Shown here: one piece after another, positions 43,360 through 54,293 of the stretch
How the letters are laid out: every line of letters starts with the position of its first letter
Numbering within the stretch: the first letter of the stretch is position 1
DNA from: Basidiobolus meristosporus CBS 931.73
Lineage: Eukaryota; Basidiobolomycota; Basidiobolomycetes; Basidiobolales; Basidiobolaceae
Direction of reading: 5' to 3'
Assembly (NCBI GenBank): GCA_002104905.1
Contig: MCFE01000505.1
Coordinates: 1-64,000 of the forward strand
Length of the DNA: 64,000 bases
Notes under the pieces: model-generated
The model's database searches: none
What the model was told of the DNA's origin: nothing
The model's input: the letters and a program-made list of their open reading frames with translations, nothing else
Translations under genes and position numbers: made by a program

Positions 43360-45623
43360 TCACCTTCGTCTCCTTCCCTTTTTCCCCTTGTCCGCTGGGC
43401 CTGGGTTGGGATTGGGATTGGGATTGGGCTCGATCAGAAGCGTGCCTTCCGCCAACTCCGGGGATTGCTGAATCTTCTGCTGCGTGTCCAGGAAGAACAT
43501 GAGGTCCCGCACTTGCTCTTGCAGATCCGCGATGGTTCGGTCCTTCTCGGCGGACTGTCGGATCAGTTGCTCTTGATTCTCCCGTAGCGCTGCGTTCATC
43601 TGTGTTTGCCGAGGTGGTCAGAGCACGCAAAGGGACGGGGCCATCGTTCACGGAACATACCTCTTTCTCTTCCTTCCACTCGGTTTCCAGCTTCCCAAGC
43701 TTCTCGCTCAGCTTCTCCTGCTTCTTCTCGCTGTTTCGCTTCTCTCGTACCAGATGGGGGATGTCGTTTTCCTGCAATGTCCGGCGTAACTCCGCCTGCG
43801 TTTCGAATTCGCCTCGGAGCACGTTGAACTGGTTGGTGATGGAGTTGAGCTGAGTGGCCAGGGCAGTGATCTGCTGCGTCAACGTGTCCAGTTGGCCTTC
43901 GTAGAAATTCCTTTGGGACTCCAGCTGCGAGCTCAACAGCGAGGAGTACTCCATGTCGATCGAGTCCAATTTGTCCTGCGTTGGATGGTATGTTACGGGC
44001 TGTACGCGAGTGCGCTATGGGAACTTCAGCCTACCTGGCTTATCGGGTTTCTGGAGATGTTCCCCGATTCGATCTGACCGACTGGCCCCGGTAGCTCCAC
44101 CAGCTTGCCATCGGATTTGTTCTGGATCAATCGATGCACGTAACTAATGACCCTGTTGTCAGTAACGCCCTTGTTGAATCCTGCTCGGCCACCTTACCCA
44201 TCGCCCGCATAGTCCCATACTCTCTGGGTCTCCAGCTCCAGAGAATAGAGATGACTCGTCTCCAGATAATGGTTGTGCGCGTGTGCATCCCGATACCTGT
44301 GAGGGAGCAAGCGTCAGTTCTGGCCAGCATCGAGGTTGGCATGAACCTGCGTACCTTCCGCAACCAATGTTGCCACATATCAGGCAGATCCAAAGATCCT
44401 CGTTGTTCCCACACTCCGAGCACCGGTTCGTCTCCTCTCCTTGATCCACCGTCTTCTGGCTGTACCGACAGACCGGGCAACTACCGTCCTGCCACTTGCT
44501 CAGGCAGTGGCAATGGAAAGTGTGTTGGCACAAGATGGTCAACAGGCCAGAGACGGACGCATCCATGCGCTCCAGACACACCGGACATGTCGGCAGCTCG
44601 ACCATCGAAAGTATCTGGTTCCCGCTGGCCGATTCCGGTGCGCCCGAACCCGGGTTCATGTCGTGGCTGGTGGGAAATGCGTACGATGGAATGGTGACGC
44701 TCCTGTAGTCGATGCTTTTGATGTAGACCACATGGCAGATCTCCGGCTAATAACGGTGGTTAGTGCTGATTTTCAGGTGGGGCGAGCCAGCTTACCTCCA
44801 TCGAGTTGAACGCACGTCCATTGAACTCCTTGTAGAACTCCCTCGCCATCTCGGCCTCTCGAAACTTCAGCAGCACCAGAAACTTGTTCGGGGAAGAGTC
44901 TCTGGCGGTAGTCCCAGGGTTAGCGAGGCCGGCGAAATCAAGTGCAACCGGAGGAAATTACCTGATGATTCGGAAATGGGACACGTCCTTTTTGTAGGAC
45001 CCAACGAAGCCGACAAAGTCCATGGGGGTCATGTAGGAGGGGACCGCCAGGACGCTCAGCACATTCCCCAAGCTCTCCTGGGCTTCGTGGGAGCCGGCGG
45101 AGCCCTCCACCGCGGCCTGGCTCTCCTCGGTCGAAAAGGAGATCTCCTTGACGTCTCTGTACAGCCTCAGCACACCTATATCCAAGCTGGTCGAGCCGAT
45201 CTTGGTCGGGACAAAATGGCCCACCGGCGTCGGGACCGGGTTTTTGGTTCGCGTTTGCGGGCCGTTGGCCTGACTTGCTTTTCTATAAAGGGGTAGTGTG
45301 GGGGCGTGGTTTTGAGGGTCAGCGACATTTGGTGCGGAAGGGGAGGTATTTACACGAGGAGGTTCACCGGTGAATTCGGGGCTATCTGTTTCCTCCATGG
45401 CGTACCAGTCGATCTTCAACGTACCGATCCGATAGTCGAAGCTTCTCAAGTCTTTCAAGTGCTGTTGTGCGGCTGCTTGTCGTCTAGAGGGATGGTCAAG
45501 AGTGCGAAGCAATTCCTGTGGCGTGTTCCCAAATAGATCCAACGGCTGATACTTGGTATGAGGGTTGTGTCGGGTGGATTCTCTAGAGCGATAGAAGTCA
45601 ATCCTCAAACGATAATAGTACAT
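43360..45623 (-). CDS. ETP1: ETP1/BRAP2-family RING and UBP-zinc-finger ubiquitin ligase
   Basis: Seven exons: 45623-44962, 44901-44796, 44746-44355, 44296-44198, 44143-44035, 43975-43661, 43599-43360; 640 aa. Homologues (human BRAP/IMP, yeast Etp1) are RING E3 proteins that bind ubiquitin; the human protein holds Raf-MEK signalling back. The order fits: an RRM-like BRAP2 domain ending in VLLKFREAEMAREFY; RING-H2 (CPVCLERM...LCQHTFHC...CPVC); a UBP zinc finger (CSECGNNEDLWICLICGN, GCGRY, HAHNHYLETSHLYSLEL, TQRVWDYAGDGYVHRL); a long coiled coil from about residue 470; and a basic end (GKKGRRRR). Just before the end is a run of PN dipeptides encoded by a 6-bp repeat. Confidence 0.93.
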
Positions 45624-45863
45624 GGACTCTTCAACGTAAGACTGGATTGGGTTCGAAGTGCTGAACCCTCTGGAGCCCTAGCTGAATAATTCCCTGATCT
45701 TCCCAATTGGGAGATATCCGGAGATGTGCCAGCGGATAGGGTCCGAATTTATTGGTCGAGGCATGCCTCGCGATTCGACTGCTCTGTTGAATGTCCAGAT
45801 ACTCATGACGTAGCACTGTGGGGATTCAAGTGCCTTGGATCCTTCCGTGACGTGACGCCCACC

Positions 45864-46188
45864 ATGAATTCCTCGAGTTTGGAGCGTGCAAGAGACAGTG
45901 CCTTGATGGGCGGCACTATCGGCCTGTGCATCGGGTTGGTTTTCGGGACCGTCACCGTAATAAGGTAAGTCCAGTTATTTTGAGGTCGGCAAGCTTTGAC
46001 CCAACCAAACTCTGGCTAGAAACGGCCCTGGTCGAAACGGCGTTGTCCAAACCCTTGGCCGCTACATGATCTCGTCCTCCGCGACCTTCGGCTTCTTCAT
46101 GGGGGTTGGCAGTGTTGTGCGCAACGACGGCGCCTTGAAGCACGTCAACTCCAGAATACCCATCCATGTAAACCCCCAAAAAGAATAA
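45864..46188 (+). CDS. MGR2: Mgr2/ROMO1-family mitochondrial inner-membrane protein
   Basis: Two exons (45864-45964, 46020-46188), 89 aa. AG+A rebuilds Arg across a 55-nt intron. It has two glycine-rich TM helices (LMGGTIGLCIGLVFGTVTVI and SSATFGFFMGVGSVV) around a loop RNGPGRNGVVQTLGRYM, the signature of ROMO1/Mgr2, which gates lateral release at the TIM23 translocase. The C-terminal extension (about 20 residues) is polar. It shares a 240-bp divergent promoter with ETP1 and is convergent with SNU114. Confidence 0.88.
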
Positions 46189-46406
46189 ACCTGACTTCTA
46201 CCCCACCTCCACCCCGCGCCAACGCTTCGTTCACCAACACCATATCGGCCCCCGTGGCCAACCAACCTTGGGCCGGGCTCGGGCTCGGGCTCTATTCTCT
46301 TATGATGTTGTCTTTTTATTATGTTGGAAGTAATCCTTGTCAAGAAAGAACAAAATGAGTACATGTACAGGTAAGTATGATTTTCAAACGGAGTCACGGC
46401 GAAGGA

Positions 46407-49400
46407 CTAAAACAGATTTTCCTGGGCAACCGCTAGAAGCATCGGGTCATCAAAGTACTTGTTGATACTGACATCCTCGCTTAAACCCTAGTGTGGCATT
46501 GGTCATGTTAGTACCGTCTCTCGAGGGACTCCCTCACGTAATGTAAACCGTACCTTTCTACGACGAGTCTTGAGCATGAAGTCACGGGCCAGATGAGGAG
46601 CTGGGCTGGGCTCCAAGGGGCGAAGCACAATACTCTTGTCCAATGGGTCTCCTGGGACAATCTGCCAGTGGTCAAAGATTTGTTGGCAGAAGGCTTGTCC
46701 TTGAGTGTGTGTTCTGAGATCCGTTTCGAACCCGCAAGCATCGATTACCGGGACGTAGGCCTTCACGGTGTAAAGCGGGGAGCCCGCCTTCGGAATGTCT
46801 TGGGTGACGTGACCTCTGATAGAAACGAGCCAGTTGGTAAGTGATTCTTTGAGTGCGGGAAACAACTTGCTTACCTGCGACGAGCCAGAACAGTGTAAAC
46901 TGCGGAGACGCAATCGGCCGGGGCCTGAACCTCCACGTAGTAAACTGGCTCCATGAGGCGAGGGGCAGCAGTCAGGAAAGAGGAGTAGCATACGCGACGG
47001 GCAGTTGGAATGATCTGACCACCTCCCCTGTAAATAGGTTCCGGAGCAAGAACTGTGTCTAGGATCTTGAACTTCACGTTTCTGATGGCTGTTCTCCGTG
47101 TAGAAACAATTTAGTCGCAATTAATAAATGCATATTTCATTCGGATTGCTTACGTTCGTCGCAGAGTGGTCCTTCACGGGTGCCCCATTGGAATCCTTGG
47201 CGGATGGAGTCCTTCACTGTCTTCAGCAAGTTCTTGTCGACCTCTGAGGGAAGGGTATCATCTAGCAATATGTTTGGACCAGCGTCGGTAGGCCCGAACG
47301 CCCAGATGGATCTGGATGCGAGCAAATCCCAGCCGTAGTTCTGCTCGAAGAAGTTGCCGACATTTTTGACCCCCATGTCCAGCGTGACCTTCTGCTTCTC
47401 GATATCCTCGGCGATTCCCTTTTCAAGGGGCTCAGCGATCATGGTCAGCTTGTTCCTGCAAGAGTATCATGAGTCAAAGTCCAGGTCAACCACCTCAAGC
47501 TACTTACTTCTTGTTGGGGGTTTCGGCGAAGCATTTGAGGGCGGAGCACTCAACAACTGTCTCGCAGAATCGAACCACTGGGTCGGCTACCTTGATGTCG
47601 ATTTCGGCATACATGCGACGTAGATCGTGAAGAACACAATCGAGGTAGATCTCGCCAGTTCCCAAAACGATGTGCTCGCCAGATTCCTCGACCTTCGTTT
47701 CGACTATGCAGTAGCTCTTGTTGATCTTTCTCAGACCATCCAACATTTTGGGGAGTTCGGTGGGATTCACCGGCTCAATGGCCACCTTCAACACCGATGA
47801 GGTGGGGAAACGAAGAGGGCGGAAGATGTAAAGATCCTCATTCGGCGCATACTCGGTCAATGTGGCGGTCTTGGTAATGGAGCTGTCGACCCCTCCAATC
47901 AGGACCCAGCTGCCGGCAGAAATGCCATCAACCTCAATACGATATCTGGAAAACGTCAAGTAAGAATACGAACGGCATTGGTTGTGAATGAAGGACAGAA
48001 ATACCTTGATTCAAAAATACTGATCTCGTTGACTTCCTGGATGGCCATGTCCTCCTCATCATCAACCGAATAACCCTCACCTAGCACTCTGATTCTCTGT
48101 CCCTTGGTCAAGGTACCGCTGAAGATTCTTCCGAAAGCATCAAAGCGAGAGCAGTCATCCGTAGGATAGAGCTTGACGATGTGAATCATGAGTGGACCAT
48201 CAGGATCACACTCACGCATTCCGCGCGCAATCTCCGAATTCATTGGGCCGGTGTAAGTGTGCTCAATCTTAGCAATAGCCCCATCCACAGGCGAAGGTAT
48301 ATGCTCCATACACATCTCAACGAAACCGCCGGGTGGCCCAAAGAACTCCTGTAGAACTGTGTAGAGGATATCCTTAATGTCCAACGAGAAGACCTTGGGC
48401 TTTAGATGGATACCCAGGCGGCCCAAGGTTTTCTTGAGGTTGGTCTGATCCTGGCTGATTGTCTAGGTGAAAAACAATCGTAAGCTTCAAATGAAAGATG
48501 ACCGGTGGTTTGGAAGAAATCTAGGGACCTGAGAGTAGATCTTGTAGATGGGCTCAAGAACAAACTGAACAAAGGTTCTTTGACTACCGCTTTCTGTAGG
48601 CTTGCGAGTAAATGAACGCTTGGTGGGGTTGAAATATACATCGCCCCAGAGACGCTTGGCAAAGTCCTCGGTGCTGACACCAGCTGGAAATGACAAAGAA
48701 TAGTTAGGTGGGATATCCACGAATGGCCTATAAAGTGTCCACTTCTTACGATATGTGTCCGAGTAAAGCTGGGCGAAGGATTTCAAGGTGAAACACCATC
48801 CCATTTGTCCGGAAGCGAAGCACACGTTGTTCCGTTCTGGTGACAGGCGATACTTCTTGCTATCAGCAACGCAGGTGCTGATGATACCGTTGACCTCCTC
48901 GATGGTATGTCTTAGCTTGAAGTAGGCGTCGGCAGGAGGAAGCTTCAGCTCGAGCATCAGTCTATCGACCTTGTTGATTACCAATGTAAGAGGGACGTTT
49001 TCTTGGATGACGTGTCGGATGATTTGCTCGGTGTTGACCATAACCTGCGTATAGAAAAATCAATACCGGTACGATAATCAAGAGATTTCTACACCAATTA
49101 CCCCTTCAACTGCATCCACAATCAGAATTGCTCCGTCTGCTATACGAAGTGCTGCCGTAACCTCATCGATAAAGTCGGTATGCCCTGGGGTATCCATAAC
49201 ATTGATGACATGAGACTTTCCCTTGGAGTCTGGGAGAACCAAAGACATGGGCATAGACTTGATACTCAACCCGCGCTCCCTTTCTAAACTATGGACATCG
49301 GTGTAACGCTCCTGATACACAAAAGTACGATGAGTAAAACTCCTTGCTGGCCTAGGCCAGGAAACCCGTATACTTACAGATTTTTCGGCGTCGAACACAT

Positions 49401-50079
49401 GAGTCTGGTTGATCAGCATGTCAACAAACGTGGTTTTTCCGTGGTGCAAATGACCCACCACAGCAACGTTACGAGTCAACTGAGGAATCTTCAACAGATC
49501 AAAAAGATATCTAATCGGGGGTAGGGGAAGGTCAATCAGGCCATCCTTGGAATAGCGATAATAGAAAGTACGAACTCTTTTTGGTAGGTGGTGGTGGGCA
49601 GGTTTTCCTCTTTGATCGCGAACGACTTCACCTTGATGGGCTTAACAATAGGCTCGCTCAAGGGCTGTGCATCTTCTTCCTGAACCAACGTCTCCACGTC
49701 CTCTCCATACACTTCCTCCGCACTAGGATAGTAACTTTTATCTTCGTGTAGCACTATTTGATTGCGTGGGATTTCTAGATACAAACAGAACGGGTCACTA
49801 CGTGATGGAGAAAAGCCAATTCGTCAAATGCCGTAAGCTACGTGGGTGACACCATCACGTTGACGCGTTTTTCTGGGGCATGATCGAGACGTTGGTCAAG
49901 CAAAGTTGGTAAATCTTACCATCAACACGCATGAGAGCAGATTCATAGTTGGATTCCTCCTCTTCTTCCAGCTCCTCCTCCTCGGGTAGTGGGTAGGAAG
50001 GGATGTCTTCCTCTTCACTGTCTGAACTAGGAAGATCAGGGCCGATATAGTTACCAAACTCGTCGTAATTGGAGTTCAT
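46407..50079 (-). CDS. SNU114: U5 snRNP GTPase Snu114 (EFTUD2)
   Basis: Eleven exons: 50079-49920, 49774-49576, 49510-49378, 49311-49102, 49044-48529, 48462-48005, 47945-47508, 47455-47154, 47088-46875, 46815-46554, 46487-46407; 990 aa. It is an EF-2-like spliceosome GTPase that controls Brr2 in activation and disassembly. The acidic N-terminus ([20 protein letters not shown]) is typical. The G domain has [10 protein letters not shown] (near residue 137), DTPGHTDF and [14 protein letters not shown]. Later domains have [55 protein letters not shown] and [19 protein letters not shown]. It ends [17 protein letters not shown], as in homologues. The exon 2 donor is GTTCGT, needed to keep [14 protein letters not shown]. 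All phases agree. Confidence 0.95.
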
Positions 50080-50501
50080 TGCCTACGTTACTGAGCGTTT
50101 AAGCAAACCAACAGAAAAGGTATCTGAAAACTAAACACTAAGTCGATCGGACTTTTCTCTGACTACGCAAATTTCGGGATCCCCCTAAGGCTTTTTTTTT
50201 CTTATTTTTCGGAGTTCGTTATGCGACTTATGCGACCAACCCGGGGAAGTTGCTTAAGTTTATGAAGGATTGATTTCAATAGACTTAACATTGCTTGACT
50301 GCGATGCGATTGTGACACCCTAGATTGTCAAGGTTGATTTTGGATTGTGTATGTATGCATCTTGTATCTTCAAGGGATTTATTGATTGCGAATGAAACAT
50401 CGAGTAGGTATGCTATGTATAAGGTCTGTATATATGAACTATTAAAAGGTTGATTTACATGTGAATAATGTCCGCAGTGCAGGTTTGAGATGATGGCAGG
50501 A

Positions 50502-52640
50502 TTACGATGCTGAAGCCACGCGAACAGCATCCTCTAGGTCGTAATGGAAGAACGGGTATCTTTGATGGGACCATTCATCGTCGGCCTTATGGGCAATCTC
50601 GGTGCCGGCCTTGGCCACGTACTTCTCATCAACCTCATCCGCCAATGCCAGCTCGATATCCCCGGCGCCTTTGTTCGGCAGCTCGGTGGCCGAGTTTGTG
50701 GCGTGCGCAACGGGGGATTCGGAGGGAGCGTGGAGATGCTGCCCTCCGAAACCAGATGCCATGAGTTTGCGACGGATTGTTGGGGCATTTACATTGGCGA
50801 AGTGCCACTCAACCTTCCTGTCCGAGTAGCGGTCGATGGTTGTGCGTGCATCGAGTAATGCCTGGACACCGGTGGTATCCACCTGATTTACCGAGGCAAA
50901 ATCCAACACCAAAGCACGACAAATGGGAAGATTCTCAGTGGCCTGCGACGTGGAACCACTGACATCATTCCAGGGCCTATCACCGAATGACTTGGGGAGT
51001 GGCTTCCCGCGCTTGCTATTGTCCTTGACAAACTCGACAATGCGATCGGAAACATAGCTTGCATTGGGATAGGTGACCGACTCTTCGAAGCGGAAGATCA
51101 AGACTCCCTCAGGAGGCGACACCACCGTCCCAATGAGATTAGGCTCATCCAGGGGGACATACGCATAGCGCTTGGCTGGCTTGCCCTCGAGATCCTTGGA
51201 GACAACCGAGAGTCTGCCCAGTGTGTTGTAGCGGGGACGGGCGATGCGGAAGAGGAGAACCACCAATGAGATGCCGACTGTGGCGTAGATGCCATCCTCG
51301 ATGGTGGTGAAGAAGGTGACTATCACACCCACGGCGAAAATGAACAATTCAACCCAGCTGACTCGCCACAGCTCCTTGATGGTTTTGGGGCCAGCAATCA
51401 AGTCACCGACGGCATGAATGATGACCGCAGCGAGCGTCGCATCGGGGATATAGTAGAAGGCAGGGGTCAATGCATACAGGGCCAGGAGGACGATGATTCC
51501 CGCGAACACGCCGGCAAGCGGAGTTCTAACCCCGGATTTGGCCTTGATGGCTGTACGAGAGAATGATCCGGTGGCAGGATAGGCAGAGAAGAAGGACGCA
51601 ATGATGTTTGTAAAGCCGATGGCAATCACCTCCTGGTTAGGGTCGATCTTGTAGTCGTTGACTCTTCCAAAGGATTTGGCAATGGCAACGTGCTCCATAA
51701 TCAGCACAAGGGTTACCACGGGCAAAGAAGGGGCCACCAGGCCGACCAACTCGCTGTCCATGACCGGCGCATGGACTTCGCGGAAGCCTGAGGGGACACT
51801 CTTGAGGATGCTGATGGGGCTTGCGGACTTGCCGATATTGATCAGGAAGGAGATCAGCGTGGCGAAGATGATGAGAATGGCGTTGCGAGAGATTCCAAAG
51901 AAGAAAAGAGGCCGCTCGAATCTTGGATATTTCCTGGAGAAATAGCCAACACCCCAGCGGATCCCATAAAGCCAGAGCAACCCGGTCAGCCCAAAGGCCG
52001 CGTCCAGTTGGGTACGTGGGAGGCCTTTCAAGCTGTTCCCAAGCACCGTGTAGTAGGGATCTCTGGTGTTGACCCCACCAATCCCCATCAGCTTGGTGAG
52101 CTGCCCGATGATGATGGTGATGGCAGAGCCGGTCATGTAGCCAGCGATGGCCGGGTGCGGAATGAAATCCACAATAAAGCCCAGCCTAAGCAACCCAAGT
52201 ACAAAAGATACACAGCCAGACAGTAGGCACAAAGAAACGGCAATTTGCACCGGTGTGTAGGTGGTATCCTTGTCTAGGACGCTGGCGATGATTTGGGCAA
52301 GAAGCTGAGACATCACAGCAACTGGACCGATGGTAATATCCTTGGATGTGGCGAAGAAGCAATACAGGATCACCCCGACGAAAGAGGAGTATAGCCCGTA
52401 TTGTGGGGGGAGGGTAGCCAGCTTGGCGTAGGCCATGCCCTGAGGAACCACAACCGCACCTACAGTGATACCTGCGATCAGGTCGCCAACCAACCAAGTG
52501 GTGTTGTAATGGCCAATCCACTTGAAGATTGGAAGCAGAGACTTGACATATTCCGCAGCGTGTTTAGGCGCATCGCTTGAATATTGCTTGATCTGATCTC
52601 TGTAGGAAATCTGGGGGTCGTCTATGTATACAGAGGACAT
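50502..52640 (-). CDS. SulP-family sulfate permease
   Basis: Single exon, 712 aa from the ATG at 52640 (MSSVYIDDPQ); an in-frame ATG at 52757 would add 39 less typical residues. It is a plasma-membrane sulfate-proton symporter type (yeast Sul1/Sul2). The SulP core runs about residues 40-480 with 10-14 TM helices: LVGDLIAGITVGAVVVPQGM, the signature of the family; YGLYSSFVGVILYCFFATSK; IGFTNIIASFFSAYPATGSF. The C-terminal STAS domain has RALVLDFASVNQVDTTGVQA (about residues 590-620). It is intronless among genes with up to 24 exons. Which substrate it carries cannot be read from sequence alone. Confidence 0.92.
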   Translation of the reverse strand: MSSVYIDDPQISYRDQIKQYSSDAPKHAAEYVKSLLPIFKWIGHYNTTWLVGDLIAGITVGAVVVPQGMAYAKLATLPPQYGLYSSFVGVILYCFFATSKDITIGPVAVMSQLLAQIIASVLDKDTTYTPVQIAVSLCLLSGCVSFVLGLLRLGFIVDFIPHPAIAGYMTGSAITIIIGQLTKLMGIGGVNTRDPYYTVLGNSLKGLPRTQLDAAFGLTGLLWLYGIRWGVGYFSRKYPRFERPLFFFGISRNAILIIFATLISFLINIGKSASPISILKSVPSGFREVHAPVMDSELVGLVAPSLPVVTLVLIMEHVAIAKSFGRVNDYKIDPNQEVIAIGFTNIIASFFSAYPATGSFSRTAIKAKSGVRTPLAGVFAGIIVLLALYALTPAFYYIPDATLAAVIIHAVGDLIAGPKTIKELWRVSWVELFIFAVGVIVTFFTTIEDGIYATVGISLVVLLFRIARPRYNTLGRLSVVSKDLEGKPAKRYAYVPLDEPNLIGTVVSPPEGVLIFRFEESVTYPNASYVSDRIVEFVKDNSKRGKPLPKSFGDRPWNDVSGSTSQATENLPICRALVLDFASVNQVDTTGVQALLDARTTIDRYSDRKVEWHFANVNAPTIRRKLMASGFGGQHLHAPSESPVAHATNSATELPNKGAGDIELALADEVDEKYVAKAGTEIAHKADDEWSHQRYPFFHYDLEDAVRVASAS

Positions 52641-52757
52641 GGCAGGAGAAAAGTTGAGCTCAGCATCGTGGTCGAGTGAGATTATATAGGTTGGGCTCAA
52701 GAAACAGATATGCATAGGTACATATCCATCATTCATTACACAATCGAATTGCACCAT

Positions 52758-53473
52758 TTTCGTTAGGAATTGCTCTCACCCTGCCTAATCATTCACCGTT
52801 GCCGGTCTCACCAGCTCAGGGTCAGCACTCCGATAATATTCTCTGGAAATTCCAAATCCGGCTGATTATGGAATACAAACATTGACACAATGGCTTTTCT
52901 ATCAATCTTATTGTAACCCACAATATCTCCACCCTTATTGCGACGAAGCACGGAAAATGCCACCGTATTCGCGTGATTACACATCTATTGCGTTTAGAAT
53001 GTGGGTCTAACTACTTATGGAAGAATGGGCCGCTGCTCTTGGGACAAAAGGGTTGCAAATCTCGTTATGAACAAGAGCCATCAGCAGAAACGGTGATTAG
53101 ATGCGTCCCAAAATACCCCAGCGTTCACATGAGGGATATTGCCTTGAAATGCGTAATAATGTGTGATGTGGAATGATGGAATGATGGAATGGAGCCTGTT
53201 GGTTGTGAAAACCCGCAATGCTTATTATCAATGCCAATCAGTGTGTCAGATGGACTAATTACCCTGAATGATGAATGGGGGTGGATTATCAAATAAGCAG
53301 CCTCGAGATGACTCGATCATTCAATTTTTGCCATTTTTCCAGTTTAATCAACTTGACGAAACGTTGGCCTGAATATTGCTTCAACTAATCAGATTGCCTA
53401 GGCTTTGTTGTGTAAAAAAAATCATTTAATTAGATATCAATACTATGCGAGTCCATGGTTGTCTTGGATTGTC
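52758..53473. other. Divergent intergenic region between sulfate permease and PDRG1
   Basis: About 700 bp, AT-rich, with no supported gene. It should hold the sulfate-permease promoter. I looked for CACGTG-type sulfur-control sites near the ATG and found none that convinced me. Confidence 0.4.
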
Positions 53474-54059
53474 ATGTCTTTTGATATTGTAAAGCGTAGG
53501 TAGCCGTTTTTTAGGTCGTTTTCAGCAACCCAGTAGCCTCAACTTTCCGTTTTGTAGAGCAAGCTGAGCGTGAACAGCTCGCAGAGGATATTCTGACCGA
53601 CAGACAATTGGTAGGTTCTCTTCCTGTTTCCGGCCGCTCCTTTGTTGACCCACCGCCGAGGGCTAACCAGCGCAATATCCACATTTCAGATCATCGACTA
53701 TGATCGCCGGAGAAATACAAACAGAGAAGCGCTAAACAACCTGAAGAAAGCCCCCGCACCCAAGAAGGTTTGGATGAACTTGGGTGACATGTTTGTGAAG
53801 TTTGAAACGGAGAAAGTGAAGGACTTGATTCGTCAAGGTAATCATAAGGCCATCCTCTATATAAATTTCTCCAGTATTGAACCTTAATCTACCAGATCAA
53901 GATAAACTTGACTCGGAGATTAACGAAATTCGAGACGGCTTGAAAGTGAAGGCTCGTCAACTAGATGTTCTAGAGGGCGGCGATGGAACCAAGACAGCTG
54001 GTTTCGACTTGAAGAGTGTCAGCGGCGAAGAGTTGTATGGGATTACGAAAGCCAAGTAA
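53474..54059 (+). CDS. PDRG1: PDRG1-like prefoldin-family protein
   Basis: Four exons (53474-53495, 53558-53610, 53690-53837, 53896-54059), 128 aa, close to the human length of 133. Two coiled-coil arms (AEREQLAEDILTDRQLIIDY and LDSEINEIRDGLKVKARQL) flank a hairpin core KKVWMNLGDMFVKFETEKVK, the prefoldin-beta pattern of PDRG1. PDRG1 is a subunit of the R2TP/prefoldin-like module that helps assemble RNA polymerases and PIKK kinases. The first exon has seven codons plus one base. The gene is convergent with TopBP1, about 235 bp apart. Confidence 0.85.
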
Positions 54060-54293
54060 ACTTCGCCTTTCAGATCCATACACTCGATTTATAACTTTTA
54101 ATGTACCATAGAATAAATCTCTAGAAAGGCTATCAACCCTTTATTTTACACCTCATTTTGATATATTTCTATTCAACTCAGTAGACTGTACAATTCACTC
54201 TGCAGAACAATCTCCAACGAAATATGCACCTGCTGGAATGTTGATAAAAACCACACCATTGTCTGTAACTGAGTCGAGTGCAGATCTTTGCAT

